This document shows, piece by piece, positions 1-7,309 of a stretch of 46,607 nt of DNA. Within the stretch, counting starts at the first letter, position 1. Every line of letters starts with the position of its first letter. Origin of the DNA: an uncultured Eubacterium sp. (GTDB taxonomy: Bacteria; Bacillota; Clostridia; Lachnospirales; Lachnospiraceae); contig CAJUAU010000022.1 of NCBI GenBank assembly GCA_910584645.1, forward strand, positions 1 to 46,607, given 5' to 3'. Below the pieces are notes generated by a model that had not been told where the DNA came from, ran no database searches, and saw nothing but the letters and a program-made list of their open reading frames with translations. The position numbers and the translations under genes are program-made.

Positions 1-100
1 ATGCACTTATTTTTAATAGTTTACCACAAATCACGCATTCGCTCAAATAATTTTTTGCCCCCCTGGGCATACTAATAAAAAACAAAATCGAGGTGCTTAT

Positions 101-541
101 ATGAACGCTGAAAATGATGATTCTATTAAATTACTCAAAGAATGTGATGCAGGAACAAAAATGGCTATTTCTTCCCTTGATGAGGTATTGGAAAAAGTTT
201 GTGACCTCGATGTGAAACAGATCCTGACAGAAAGCAAGGGACACCATGAGAAATTACGGGATGAAATCTCTGATCAGCTGATGGTCAAAAACAGTGAAGA
301 AAAAGAGCCAAATCCCCTGGCCAAAGGTATGTCATGGCTGAAAACAAATATGAAAATGGGAATGGATAACTGCGATGCCACAATTGCCGACCTGATCACA
401 GACGGCTGCAATATGGGCATCAAGTCCCTTTACAGGTATTTAAATCAATACAAGGCAGCAGACGAAAAGGCAAAAAATTTGTGCCGCCGCCTGATCACCA
501 TAGAGGAACAGCTTCGGCAGTCACTCCAGCCATGTCTTTGA
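101..541 (+). CDS. DUF2383-like helical protein
   Basis: 146-residue, highly charged, almost entirely helical protein without signal peptide or membrane segment. Its layout (an N-terminal helix around LLKECDAGTKMAISSLDEVL, then paired long helices) resembles DUF2383/PA2169-type ferritin-like four-helix bundles, whose function is unknown. I see no convincing di-iron ExxH pair: EIxxQ-type carboxylates are scattered and one HHE occurs near residue 48. The start is supported by GAGGTG about 7 nt upstream. It stands alone, convergent with the prenyltransferase gene on the other strand. Family assignment rests on fold-like pattern only. Confidence 0.55.
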   Translation: MNAENDDSIKLLKECDAGTKMAISSLDEVLEKVCDLDVKQILTESKGHHEKLRDEISDQLMVKNSEEKEPNPLAKGMSWLKTNMKMGMDNCDATIADLITDGCNMGIKSLYRYLNQYKAADEKAKNLCRRLITIEEQLRQSLQPCL

Positions 542-562
542 TCTTAGTGGCGCTGGGACCCA

Positions 563-1177
563 TTATCCTCCCAGCGTCACATCCTGTTTTTGATACCAGT
601 TCAGGGCATACTCAAACTGCTCTTCCTTAAAATCCGGCCATAGTTCCGGAACAATGCAAAAATCCGAATACACGGTCTGGAGGGGAAGGAAACCGGATAA
701 CCGGCACATGCCGCCCCAGCGTATCACCAGATCTATCCGCGGGATCATTTTAGAAACCCAGTCATGTTTCATATCCCATTCCCATCCATAATTCACCAAA
801 AGGTTTACCCGCATCCCCTCCGGATCGCTGCCTGCCGACGTCTCCGGCTCCGTGAAGGGAATCAATTCTTTGGGAAAGCAGGAAGATTTTGTATTCCCCA
901 GCACAAACGGTCTTACTCCTTCCGCTTCCATTAACTTCACCGCCTCCACGCAGGCGTGGGAAAAGGCTTGGAGCTGTTCCCTGGGACGTTTGCAGTTATC
1001 CACAGTAAATCCGTAATAGGTCAATTCACGGATACCGTATCGCTTTGCCGCCCGTAGAAGCGCCAGACCTGGTGCCAGCCCAAAGGCATACCCTTCTTCT
1101 TTTTTCAATCCACTTCTCTTCGCCCACCTTCTATTGCCGTCCGGGATAATTCCGATGTGTTTGGGAATACGAAACAT
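563..1177 (-). CDS. Short cis-prenyltransferase (UppS-like)
   Basis: 204-residue member of the undecaprenyl diphosphate synthase family, which condenses isopentenyl diphosphate onto an allylic diphosphate with Z geometry to make lipid carriers. Visible signatures are HIGIIPDGNRRWAK with catalytic Asp13, LTYYGFTVDNCKRP matching the usual YAFSxENWxRP block, and the C-terminal DLVIRWGGMCRLSGFLP block matching IRTxGExRLSNFL. Differences: IRT is IRW and the Glu before RLS is Cys, and the protein is 30-50 residues shorter than housekeeping UppS. It may therefore be a short-chain paralogue rather than the essential enzyme. GAGGAGG lies 6 nt before the ATG. Monocistronic. Confidence 0.8.
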   Translation of the reverse strand: MFRIPKHIGIIPDGNRRWAKRSGLKKEEGYAFGLAPGLALLRAAKRYGIRELTYYGFTVDNCKRPREQLQAFSHACVEAVKLMEAEGVRPFVLGNTKSSCFPKELIPFTEPETSAGSDPEGMRVNLLVNYGWEWDMKHDWVSKMIPRIDLVIRWGGMCRLSGFLPLQTVYSDFCIVPELWPDFKEEQFEYALNWYQKQDVTLGG

Positions 1178-1440
1178 GATGCCCTCCTCACTCCTTAATT
1201 TTCCTATTATTGTGGACGGTTCTCATATATATTATACCTTTTTCAGACTGTTTATCTTGTATTTCATGCCATTATCATGCATTAAAAAATAAAATAAATC
1301 AGTGAAAAAAATAAGCTACCCAGAAACAGGGACGGCTTTATCAGTCCATATTGATTACAAAAAGGAATTTGACTGAGTTGCGCTGGTGCAACTGACAACC
1401 GAATATACGATATGCTTACCAAGGCAGCTGGAGGCGGTCA
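1178..1440. other. AT-rich intergenic region upstream of the peptide toxin
   Basis: This gap holds the presumed promoter region of the type I toxin. A TTGACT hexamer at 1369-1374 is a candidate -35 box but no well-spaced -10 follows. A small hairpin (GTTGC at 1377-1381 pairing GCAAC at 1388-1392) lies in the probable toxin leader. The rest is AT-rich and nothing else is recognisable. Confidence 0.35.
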
Positions 1441-1477
1441 CTACCCGTTCCGAGTCTTGTGGAAGGAGTGGTGCCTT

Positions 1478-1561
1478 ATGAGTACATATGAGGAATTCAT
1501 GGTTTTACTGACTGTTGGTCTCTTGATCGTGGCAATTCTGAATTTGAAGAATAAGAAATAA
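1478..1561 (+). CDS. Holin-like type I toxin peptide (TxpA/Hol_Tox-like)
   Basis: 27-codon ORF encoding a short N-terminal polar stretch (MSTYEEF), one hydrophobic helix (MVLLTVGLLIVAIL) and a basic tail (NLKNKK). This is the architecture of the holin-like toxin family that includes Bacillus TxpA-type peptides, which act on the cell membrane. AAGGAG lies about 7 nt upstream of the ATG. The coding end runs into a hairpin at about 1558-1595, and a consensus promoter on the opposite strand sits about 100 bp downstream, as expected for an antisense-RNA antitoxin. Seen: ORF, ribosome site and promoter. Known from the family: membrane toxicity. Inferred: that this copy is active. Confidence 0.8.
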   Translation: MSTYEEFMVLLTVGLLIVAILNLKNKK

Positions 1562-1595
1562 CCGCCCTGCTCCCGGCTAAAGGTAGGACGGTTAT
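1558..1595. terminator. Bidirectional hairpin at toxin/antisense 3' ends
   Basis: AACCG-C-CCTGC on the left pairs with GGTAGG-A-CGGTT on the right, giving a long stem with one mismatch and a G-U pair. ATTTTG follows rightward, and leftward it is followed by ATTTCTTATTCTT. It could end both the toxin mRNA and the antisense RNA. Confidence 0.5.
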
Positions 1596-1659
1596 TTTGT
1601 AACTGAATACTTATTGTGCCGGAACGGGTAGCAAGCCCCTACCGTCCGGCTGTCTTGTT
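1558..1659 (-). ncRNA. Candidate antisense RNA antitoxin (RatA-like)
   Basis: A consensus leftward promoter is present: TTGACA at 1695-1690, an 18 bp spacer and TATAAT at 1671-1666. Transcription from about 1659 would cross the 3' end of the toxin transcript, pass through a strong hairpin (GCCGGA near 1618 pairing TCCGGC near 1651) and reach the bidirectional hairpin at 1558-1595. That gives an RNA of about 100 nt without a coding region. This convergent, 3'-overlapping layout is known for txpA/ratA in Bacillus. The RNA ends are inferred from sequence only. Confidence 0.65.
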
Positions 1660-1665
1660 AAACAA

Positions 1666-1695
1666 ATTATAGCATTCTCCCCCTCGTTCTGTCAA
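1666..1695 (-). promoter_or_regulatory. Consensus sigma-A promoter for the antisense RNA
   Basis: Perfect TTGACA (1690-1695) and TATAAT (1666-1671) on the minus strand, 18 bp apart. Much stronger than anything readable for the toxin strand, as expected where the antitoxin RNA must be in excess. Confidence 0.75.
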
Positions 1696-1761
1696 GGTTT
1701 TCCCAGTGGCAGCAGTCCGGGGAAACAACAGATCATCTTTCACTCATGCCTTGCCTCCCGG

Positions 1762-2106
1762 CTAGAATGAAAGGAAGATGATATATACAATCTTATGAAG
1801 TCCGAGCATTTCTGCTGCCTTTCCATGAGACATGACACCGCTTTTAATATAAGGATAGACCAGCATTGCATTTCTTGTTATTTGTGCAATGCCTTTACTT
1901 AAAAACAGCACATCGGATTCAAGCGTATCCATAATATAGCTACCAATCCACATCATGCGTGGCAGAGAGCGCAGCCACAGCTTCCCCCCCCCATAATCTT
2001 TTACATTGACTTCTTTAAAATTTCTGACAATCAGATTAACAATTTCTTCTGCACCTTCTTTTTGATAAGGCTTGGCAATAACCTCATTTCCATTTAATAA
2101 TTTCAT
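1762..2106 (-). pseudogene. Truncated UPF0175-like protein
   Basis: 114 residues starting MKLLNGNEVIAKPYQ, chosen because AAGAGG lies just before this ATG; a longer in-frame start at 2139 has no ribosome site. The C-terminal part (IKSGVMSHGKAAEMLGLHK) matches the turn of UPF0175-type small proteins, some of which act as antitoxins. In that family the turn is followed by roughly 20 more conserved residues. Here the frame changes to unrelated hydrophobic sequence (IVYIIFLSF) and stops, so the gene looks 3'-truncated. No partner toxin is visible beside it. Confidence 0.5.
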
Positions 2107-2427
2107 AATAACCTCTTTATTTAAACAAAAAAAACACACTAAACATACAATATGTCCAGTGCACTCCTAAAACTATCGGCTATACAAGCATTCTATAAAA
2201 AACCCGACTTACACCTACCGATTTGTATGCACAGACATATCAGACCTACCTGCGTACCTGTGCATCCAATCGAAACACAATTACATCTAAGTACGTCTGT
2301 AATACATGTACATATGATTTATTGTAAAATGTAAGTTCTGCATTTCCATGTTCTCCTAAACTTTTTTAAAAAACTACCATAACTCTTTTTATTTGTCAAG
2401 AAATATTTACGAGTATTCGGCAAAATT
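2107..2427. other. Gap with an inverted repeat, no credible gene
   Basis: The region upstream of the leftward gene at 2106 is AT-rich. It contains an 8 bp inverted repeat (ATGCACAG at 2227-2234, CTGTGCAT at 2258-2265, 23 nt apart) that could be an operator or a weak hairpin. I see no convincing promoter or protein. Confidence 0.3.
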
Positions 2428-2958
2428 TTATCCGGTATTATCTTTGATTTCGTAAAAACGATATAGTTTCTCTTTATTATCGTTCAAATCTTTATACATT
2501 CTTTTTGCTTTTAGGATATACCCAGCCTTTTCAATCACTTTCCAAGAGGGCACATTTTCATTTCTCACTGTAGCAATTATTCCCTTCGCGATATAATGTT
2601 TTAGGAAATATTGTGTATATGCTTTTACCGCTTCAACAGCATATCCATTGTTTCTATACTGTGCCCCGACAAAATAGGTAATCCCTATTTTCCGGAGATC
2701 TTCATAAAAGGAACATCCGACAGAACCAACGACCACAGCCTCATCCTTTAAGGTTATTGCATAAGCCAGATAATCCAGATCAGGATCATCTCTAAGTGCA
2801 AAATCTTTTGCCTCAGCTATCCATTTTGTTATCCAACTGCCGCAGTCTTTGTCAAAACCACAATCATTTAAGCTTCCGTCTGACGCCATTATAGCAAATG
2901 GTATAGCATCTTCTTTTTTTACATCCCGGATCAACAATCTCTGTGTCTGAATCTGCAT
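2428..2958 (-). CDS. GNAT family N-acetyltransferase (RimJ/RimL-like)
   Basis: 176-residue acetyl-CoA-dependent N-acetyltransferase. The N-terminus (TQRLLIRDVKKEDA) is the usual RimJ/L strand-helix opening. The acetyl-CoA site is AQYRNNGYAVEAVKAY near residues 100-115 (R/QxxGxG/A-like, with NNGYA). NVPSWKVIEKAGY near residues 143-155 is the typical C-terminal motif in which an Asn and the helix shape the substrate pocket. AGAGAGG lies about 9 nt before the ATG. The substrate cannot be read from sequence; such enzymes modify protein N-termini, antibiotics or small amines. Stands alone. Confidence 0.85.
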   Translation of the reverse strand: MQIQTQRLLIRDVKKEDAIPFAIMASDGSLNDCGFDKDCGSWITKWIAEAKDFALRDDPDLDYLAYAITLKDEAVVVGSVGCSFYEDLRKIGITYFVGAQYRNNGYAVEAVKAYTQYFLKHYIAKGIIATVRNENVPSWKVIEKAGYILKAKRMYKDLNDNKEKLYRFYEIKDNTG

Positions 2959-3022
2959 AAATAAAACCTCTCTAAATTTTTATTCCTAGCTATTGCGTCA
3001 GCGACTTGGTACAATCCATAAA

Positions 3023-3290
3023 TTAATTTCCTTTTTCGGCTATGATAATCGTTGCGTTGCCATCCAATACTTTTTCAATTACAAATCCCACGTCTTGCAA
3101 TAAATCTTTTTCATGTTCCAAAGTTAGGGGAATATCAAAATGTACATAACAATTCTCTTGTATTGCAAATCGTTTTCTTTTTTTCAGATATACGCTGCGT
3201 AAAAGTTTCTCTTCTTCGTCACAGCAGGCTATGTAATCTCCTAAGAAGCCATTGTTTTAAGCCCCGTAAGTATTCCTCAGATGACTGCAT
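3023..3290 (-). pseudogene. Internally deleted class I SAM methyltransferase
   Basis: A strong ribosome site (GGAGGAGG) precedes an ATG at 3290 opening MQSSEEYLRGLKQ, like the N-terminus of Lachnospiraceae methyltransferases. After a reading-frame change near 3235 the sequence continues GDYIACCDEEEKLL and later YVHFDIPLTLEHEKDLL, DVGFVIEKVL and a stop at 3023. That second part is the C-terminal end of a methyltransferase. The SAM-binding core (VLDxGxGxG) is missing, so a large internal segment has been lost and the remains cannot work. Confidence 0.6.
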
Positions 3291-3554
3291 AAAATTTTCC
3301 TCCTCCTAACTCGATGGCGCTAAATAACTCTGTCGTAATATAAATAACTATCTCCCTTATGAAATAGCATAATATTTTTTAATCCCGCTTTCTACCTCAT
3401 ACATTTTTATAAAAAAACATGAGCCAATACAAAGGAACTATTGCAAAAAAACATTACAATGTCGTTTTGTGAAAGTCCTTTGGTATCAGCTCATATTTTT
3501 ACAGACAATAGGCATTCCGGCTAAGGATATGCCTATTTATTGTTTGCCCATTTT
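3291..3554. other. Intergenic region with a 9 bp hairpin
   Basis: A perfect stem (AATAGGCAT at 3507-3515, ATGCCTATT at 3529-3537, 13 nt loop) lies just downstream of the leftward CD3324-like gene and may be its terminator, although no T-run follows on the minus strand. No gene is seen in the remainder. Confidence 0.4.
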
Positions 3555-3827
3555 TCAAGAATACTTTTGTATTCTCAGGATACGCTGTATGCTTTTCTCT
3601 GACAAATAGTATTTGCAGGCTAATTCTGCTGTATTGCTTCCTGCAAGATATTCCTCATAAATCTGTCTGTCACGCCTTAAAAGTTCCTGCTTAATTTGTG
3701 TGCCTGTTCCCCATGCTTGTCTATGTGATGACTTGCGTGGAATATAAATACTTTCTCCGTCAACATACTGCTGTATCAACTCTATTATTTCAATCGGCAG
3801 AATTTCCTCCGCTTTCCTATAGCCCAT
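3555..3827 (-). CDS. CD3324 family HTH regulator
   Basis: 90 residues from MGYRKAEEILP. This start is chosen because AGGGAGG lies 6 nt upstream; an earlier in-frame start at 3863 has no ribosome site. The sequence matches the CD3324 family: IELIQQYVDGESIYIPRK in the N-terminal half and a C-terminal helix-turn-helix (LACKYYLSEKSIQRIL) like that of Mor-type activators. It is probably a DNA-binding protein. CD3324 genes are common singletons near mobile elements in Clostridia, and no target is apparent here. Confidence 0.75.
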   Translation of the reverse strand: MGYRKAEEILPIEIIELIQQYVDGESIYIPRKSSHRQAWGTGTQIKQELLRRDRQIYEEYLAGSNTAELACKYYLSEKSIQRILRIQKYS

Positions 3828-3993
3828 GTTTGCCTCCCTAAAATTTACTTCAAGGAATAGCATCGGCTATAACAATTATTTACTATTGCAATAGCCAGTG
3901 CTATGCAAACATAACATATCTTTTCATATACAGCCCCCCTTCCGGTTGTTCTCTTTTTGTAAAACACTGTAAGGTAAAATAAGTAAACCACCT

Positions 3994-4872
3994 TTATAAA
4001 TAGTCCAGGAGATTTAACTGGACATACTGGCTTTTTTCCTCAAAGCTACATAAGTACTCAAATATCCTGTCATTGTCATGAAGGATTCCGTTGTCCTCAC
4101 ATAGCTGATGGAATATTTTCATTAACATATCATTCCTTGGACTGCTTATCTGGTACTGTGTCCCGTAAGTCCGGATATACTTTTCTTTCAGATGGGGAAA
4201 CAAGCGGTCTAACTGGCTGTAAAAATACTCTCTGTTTCCCTCACGGAGAGTCAACCCCATTCCAAAGCATATAATGCCATAAACCTCGGCTTCGATGCAA
4301 TATTCCAGGATCCCTCGGATATTTTCTTCCGTATCATTGATGAAGGGAAGAACAGGGCTGAGCCAGACAACCGTCGGAATGCCTGCATCACGCAGTTTTT
4401 GTAAGACCGCAGCCCGTTCTCTGGTCGTACTAACATTTGGTTCGATTTTTTTGCATAAGTCTTCGTCATAGGTAGTTAATGTCATCTGTACGACGCATTT
4501 CGTTTTATCATTGATCGCTTTCAGCAGGTCCAGGTCCCGCAGCACCCGGTCAGATTTCGTTATCAAAGTAAACCCGAAACCGTATTGATCTGCCAGGGAT
4601 AATGCTTTTCGGACATTTCCGATCTCCTTTTCCAGAGGGATATAGGGATCTGTCATGGAACCTGTACCCAGCATACATTTTGAACGCTTTCGTTTAAGAG
4701 CATCTTCTAATAATTCAATAGCATTTTCCTTAACTTCGATATCCTCAAAAGCATGATCCATATGGTAGCACTTACTCCTTGAGTCGCAGTATATACACCC
4801 ATGGGAGCAGCCACGATATAAATTCATTCCATTTTTAGCTGATAATATACTTTTCGCATTAACAAAGTGCAT
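3994..4872 (-). CDS. Radical SAM protein (SPL-like / Rv2578c type)
   Basis: 292-residue radical SAM protein. The [4Fe-4S] cluster motif is C22-x3-C26-x2-C29 in GCSHGCIYCDSR, followed by the hallmark GTGSMTDPYIPLEKE, LITKSDRVLRDLDLL and VQMTLTTYDE blocks of the spore photoproduct lyase-like/Rv2578c group. Spore photoproduct lyase proper has a conserved Cys near its C-terminus for H-atom return; here C-terminal cysteines occur at HQLCEDNG and YLCSFEEK, but the protein is about 50 residues shorter than SplB. I call it an SPL-related radical SAM enzyme of unknown substrate. AGGCGGGG lies 9 nt before the ATG. Monocistronic. Confidence 0.85.
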   Translation of the reverse strand: MHFVNAKSILSAKNGMNLYRGCSHGCIYCDSRSKCYHMDHAFEDIEVKENAIELLEDALKRKRSKCMLGTGSMTDPYIPLEKEIGNVRKALSLADQYGFGFTLITKSDRVLRDLDLLKAINDKTKCVVQMTLTTYDEDLCKKIEPNVSTTRERAAVLQKLRDAGIPTVVWLSPVLPFINDTEENIRGILEYCIEAEVYGIICFGMGLTLREGNREYFYSQLDRLFPHLKEKYIRTYGTQYQISSPRNDMLMKIFHQLCEDNGILHDNDRIFEYLCSFEEKSQYVQLNLLDYL

Positions 4873-5015
4873 AGTTTTATCCCCGCCTAAAATTGATTAC
4901 ATAAAATCCTGCTATTTCCATTTATTTACCTAAATCCATAAACTGGAATTCATCTTAATCCATTCGCAAAAACCCATGAATAAAACATTTCTTTTGGAGG
5001 TTTTACGTATTCATA
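4873..5015. other. AT-rich gap before repeat A
   Basis: No gene or promoter is recognisable. A lone GGAGG-like string at about 4996 is not followed by an ORF. Confidence 0.3.
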
Positions 5016-5180
5016 ATATTAACTGTTATATTTTGTTATTAAAATCCCCGCCAACCCTTGAAAACACTAAGTTTATCGCAAGTGAGCTTTCCCTTATCGT
5101 TTCCCTTGTGTTATATCTTCCTACAGGGCATTACGAACCCTGATAAGGACAAAAATGAGGGAAACAAAATCACATAAAAC
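5016..5180 (+). repeat. Repeat A: mobile-element-end-like direct repeat
   Basis: About 165 bp that recur in the same orientation at 45511-45688 with roughly 85-90% identity by eye. Shared landmarks in order: ATATTTTGTTATTAAAA, AACCCTTGAAAACACTAAG, TTTCCCTTGTGTTATATCTTCC, AACCCTGA-AAGG and AAAATGAGGG, ending in AAAATCACATA. A related CCCTTGT...AAGGG...AAAAA...AGGGAAA pattern also follows the truncated integrase at 10569-10680. The layout of short direct and inverted CCCTTGT/AAGGG boxes suggests arm-type recombinase binding sites at the end of a Tn916/Tn1549-like element. The association with such elements is an inference. Confidence 0.6.
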
Positions 5181-5258
5181 ATTATAACACAAAATATACG
5201 GGAATTGGCAAACTGATTGAAATGCTTTCAAAAAATCTACGAAAAGAGGATAAACAAA

Positions 5259-5498
5259 ATGAATATAATTTACGCAACATACAATATCTACCACAACAGC
5301 ATTGATGTATACACCTATGCAGGTTACTTTTTACGGATAGACTGCAATATAGCAGAAGAAGGATTGAAAACTACTCCCTGCTCTGAACGTGCCTTAAATG
5401 CGTTGGCAATAGATGAGCCGCTTGAATATGCAAAACTGTATCTTGAGGGAAATATGCAGATGTGGGTGAATGCAGAAGATTCCTGGGAATTTTTGTAA
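5259..5498 (+). CDS. DUF6061-like small protein
   Basis: 79 residues starting MNIIYATYNIYHNSIDVYT. AAGAGG about 10 nt upstream decides this ATG over an in-frame one at 5217. Pattern (N-terminal YATYN, then YFLRIDCNIAEE, a SERALNAL helix, DEPLEYAKLYLEGN) fits DUF6061-type proteins found in and near Clostridial conjugative elements. Function unknown. It is the first gene inside repeat A and ends in a strong terminator. Confidence 0.55.
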   Translation: MNIIYATYNIYHNSIDVYTYAGYFLRIDCNIAEEGLKTTPCSERALNALAIDEPLEYAKLYLEGNMQMWVNAEDSWEFL

Positions 5499-5503
5499 AT
5501 TTA

Positions 5504-5555
5504 AAAAGGAAAATCTTAAAGTGTTTCCGACTTTTTCCTTTAAGATTTTCCTTTT
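5504..5555. terminator. Strong bidirectional terminator
   Basis: Perfect 18 bp stem (5504-5521 with 5538-5555, arms AAAAGGAAAATCTTAAAG and its complement) with a 16 nt loop. Its A/T-rich arms provide a T-run in either direction. It ends the DUF6061-like gene and could also stop transcription from the convergent cyclase-like gene. Confidence 0.85.
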
Positions 5556-5618
5556 CAAAAATGTATCTTATTCATTCATGCTAATATATGTTTGATAAGC
5601 TATTTGCATATAAGTGTA

Positions 5619-6353
5619 TTAAAGCATCGATAGGCGATACTTTTTATCCTTCTTTTCATTTTTTCTATCTAATTCAGCATTTACAAAATTCATATGCCAA
5701 CTAAATTTTTGATACAATTTCTCATCTATTTTTCTACCAGCTTCTTCTTGCATGATTTGAAATCCATTCATTAACATTTCGCCACAAAAATGACAATCAT
5801 TCAGAAAGTTTAAAAAATATAAATTATCAAAATCTTTTCTTAAATATCCACATAGTACATTGTTTTGAATAATTTCGTTCACAATATCTTTATCAATAAT
5901 TATTCTTGGATAATTTGCAATTTAACCTTCCAAATAATATGATTTCAAAAGCGCCTCACCCCAAACCATTACATCATCTATAAATAATTGTCCTATAGAA
6001 ATGCCTCCACGTAAAAGCCACCCCACACTATCGCTGGCAGAAAGTTCTTGGAAGTGTCCAGCACACATTAGAAGGCTTCGAATCTCTTGGGTTCGTTGGG
6101 GTATCTGATTTGACAATTTTTTAGCTATTATAATATTATCCGAAAAGATTTTGAATTGTATGTCCTGATTTTCCTCAATTTGAACATCTCGTGTTAATTT
6201 TACCGAAAATGTATAAAGATTATGTAGTTTGTTCATTGCCAATTGGCTATCCTTTGATTGAATCTTATTTGTAACACCTAAAAGGTCAATGTACGCAACA
6301 ATATATTCATCTGTTTTTCTGTCATAAGTATCTTTATTTTGATTTACTAACAT
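5619..6353 (-). pseudogene. Class III cyclase-fold protein with one in-frame stop
   Basis: Reading from the ATG at 6353 gives a cyclase-homology domain. YIVAYIDLLGV carries the first candidate metal Asp, FKIFSDNIIIA the second, and WLLRGGISIGQLFIDD the family's central strand. At 5922-5924 the frame hits TAA and then continues in the same frame with IANYPRIIIDKDIVNEI and about 75 more residues to 5619. Related proteins read ...EGKxANYPRIIID, so the stop probably replaces a Lys codon (AAA to TAA). Both halves are otherwise intact. Class III cyclase-fold proteins include Pycsar antiphage cyclases, but effector genes are not seen beside it. It lies downstream of the ToxN-like toxin. Could be a recent nonsense mutation or a sequencing error. 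Confidence 0.6.
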
Positions 6354-6449
6354 AATAACTTTTCCATCCTCCCCTATCAATAGAAATGCGCTGTTTCTAA
6401 AATTTTTCCCAGATTCACTGGAACTGTGGTAATGTGTGTCAAGAGAGGT

Positions 6450-6986
6450 TCAGTTTGTGTCTTTCTTGATCTTTAAATTATATTTTTCACACTCTGCCTC
6501 TAATTTGGGAAAATTCAGGCAGCGATTCCTGCCTGCAAATGGCTCATTGGATAGATATTTCTTATACAGGACATTGGCTTTATTGCAGATTACCTCATTA
6601 TTCGTCTGACACCATTCCAGTTCCAAAGTACATAACTTCTTATAATATCTGATATTTTCCCTATCTCTCTTAAAAATGGTGGTATCAACAAGCTGTAATT
6701 GTTCTTCTTCAATGGGTATCATCAGATTGAAATTTAAAACACCTAATAATTTTCCATTTACTTCAATCTTGGAAAAATCCATAGAGTTTTTCATATTCTT
6801 ATGCTTTTCTTTCGGCGATGAAAGTGGTATGCAATATTTGTGAATGCCACAAATAACAACAATCCCGATGAAAACCCTGTTATCTTTTCCTGCCTGTGGC
6901 GAAACAGAAAGCACTTTATCATCTATATTATGTAGATTACGGATATATTTCATATCCACCTTGTATAATTTAAAATCCGTCTGCAT
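6450..6986 (-). CDS. ToxN/AbiQ-family endoribonuclease toxin (type III TA)
   Basis: 178 residues matching the ToxN/AbiQ family. These sequence-specific RNases are held inactive by a repeated RNA antitoxin and often act in phage abortive infection. Family blocks: FKLYKVDMKYIRNLHNIDDKV at the N-terminus, VSPQAGKDNRVFIGIVV, and the active-site block YCIPLSSPKEKHKNMKNS (usually IPLTSPKxKHxxM), followed by LLGVLNFNLMIP. GAGGAG lies 6 nt before the ATG. Between promoter and gene is a structured non-coding segment ending in a terminator hairpin, exactly where the antitoxin RNA is expected. Confidence 0.85.
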   Translation of the reverse strand: MQTDFKLYKVDMKYIRNLHNIDDKVLSVSPQAGKDNRVFIGIVVICGIHKYCIPLSSPKEKHKNMKNSMDFSKIEVNGKLLGVLNFNLMIPIEEEQLQLVDTTIFKRDRENIRYYKKLCTLELEWCQTNNEVICNKANVLYKKYLSNEPFAGRNRCLNFPKLEAECEKYNLKIKKDTN

Positions 6987-7000
6987 ATATCTCCTCGTTA

Positions 7001-7096
7001 AAAATGGCTATGCGTTTCCACATAGCCATTTGTGTAGTAACTCCATTAGAGTTGCTAACGCTTTTAGCAGTCCACTTTGCGGTAGGACTCACCACT
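7001..7096 (-). ncRNA. Candidate ToxI-like antitoxin RNA
   Basis: Leftward transcript of about 95 nt between a promoter (7103-7130) and the toxN-like gene. It consists of three hairpins packed end to end: 7069-7089 (AGTCC/GGACT), 7054-7068 (GCTAA/TTAGC) and 7039-7053 (AACTC/GAGTT), each with a 5 bp stem. A terminator-type hairpin follows at 7002-7031. Known type III antitoxins are made of roughly 35 nt tandem repeats folded as pseudoknots. Here the units are similar in size and shape but not in sequence, so the exact repeat boundaries are uncertain. Confidence 0.6.
7002..7031 (-). terminator. Attenuating terminator between antitoxin RNA and toxin
   Basis: Perfect 11 bp stem (AAATGGCTATG at 7002-7012 with CATAGCCATTT at 7021-7031), 8 nt loop and a short T-run, placed just before the toxin ribosome site. 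Known type III systems have such a leaky terminator to keep RNA antitoxin in excess over toxin mRNA. Confidence 0.75.
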
Positions 7097-7102
7097 GATA
7101 TT

Positions 7103-7130
7103 ATAATACCATATTTTCAAAAATAGTCAA
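7103..7130 (-). promoter_or_regulatory. Promoter of the type III toxin-antitoxin module
   Basis: Minus strand TTGACT (7125-7130), 16 bp spacer, TATTAT (7103-7108) preceded by TGG, an extended -10. An alternative TATAAT at 7100-7105 would leave a 19 bp spacer. Confidence 0.65.
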
Positions 7131-7309
7131 CATTTTCTGAAGATTTTTGGTATTCTGTAATAAAATCAGTTGTAATAAAATCAAATATTTCAACCTACAA
7201 GCGAAAATATTCGCCGTTTTATGTAAATACAAAATCCCTAGTTTTTGATATAATTATAAAAACAAGAGAAAACCTATAAAACATCTCGCAATGCTAGGAG
7301 GTTTTAGAG

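Noticed and set aside
2152..2334. 60-codon plus-strand frame
   Set aside because: No ribosome site, biased composition from a repetitive AC-rich stretch, and no family resemblance.
5922..6380. Cyclase-like gene as two separate complete genes
   Set aside because: The two parts are in the same frame and join into one family-like protein, so a single gene with an in-frame stop is the simpler reading.
7039..7089. Riboswitch in front of the toxin gene
   Set aside because: The layout with toxN, terminator and promoter fits a type III antitoxin RNA better, and no known riboswitch core was seen.
6844..7098. Plus-strand frame over the antitoxin RNA region
   Set aside because: It overlaps the toxin start and the hairpins on the other strand, and it has no ribosome site.
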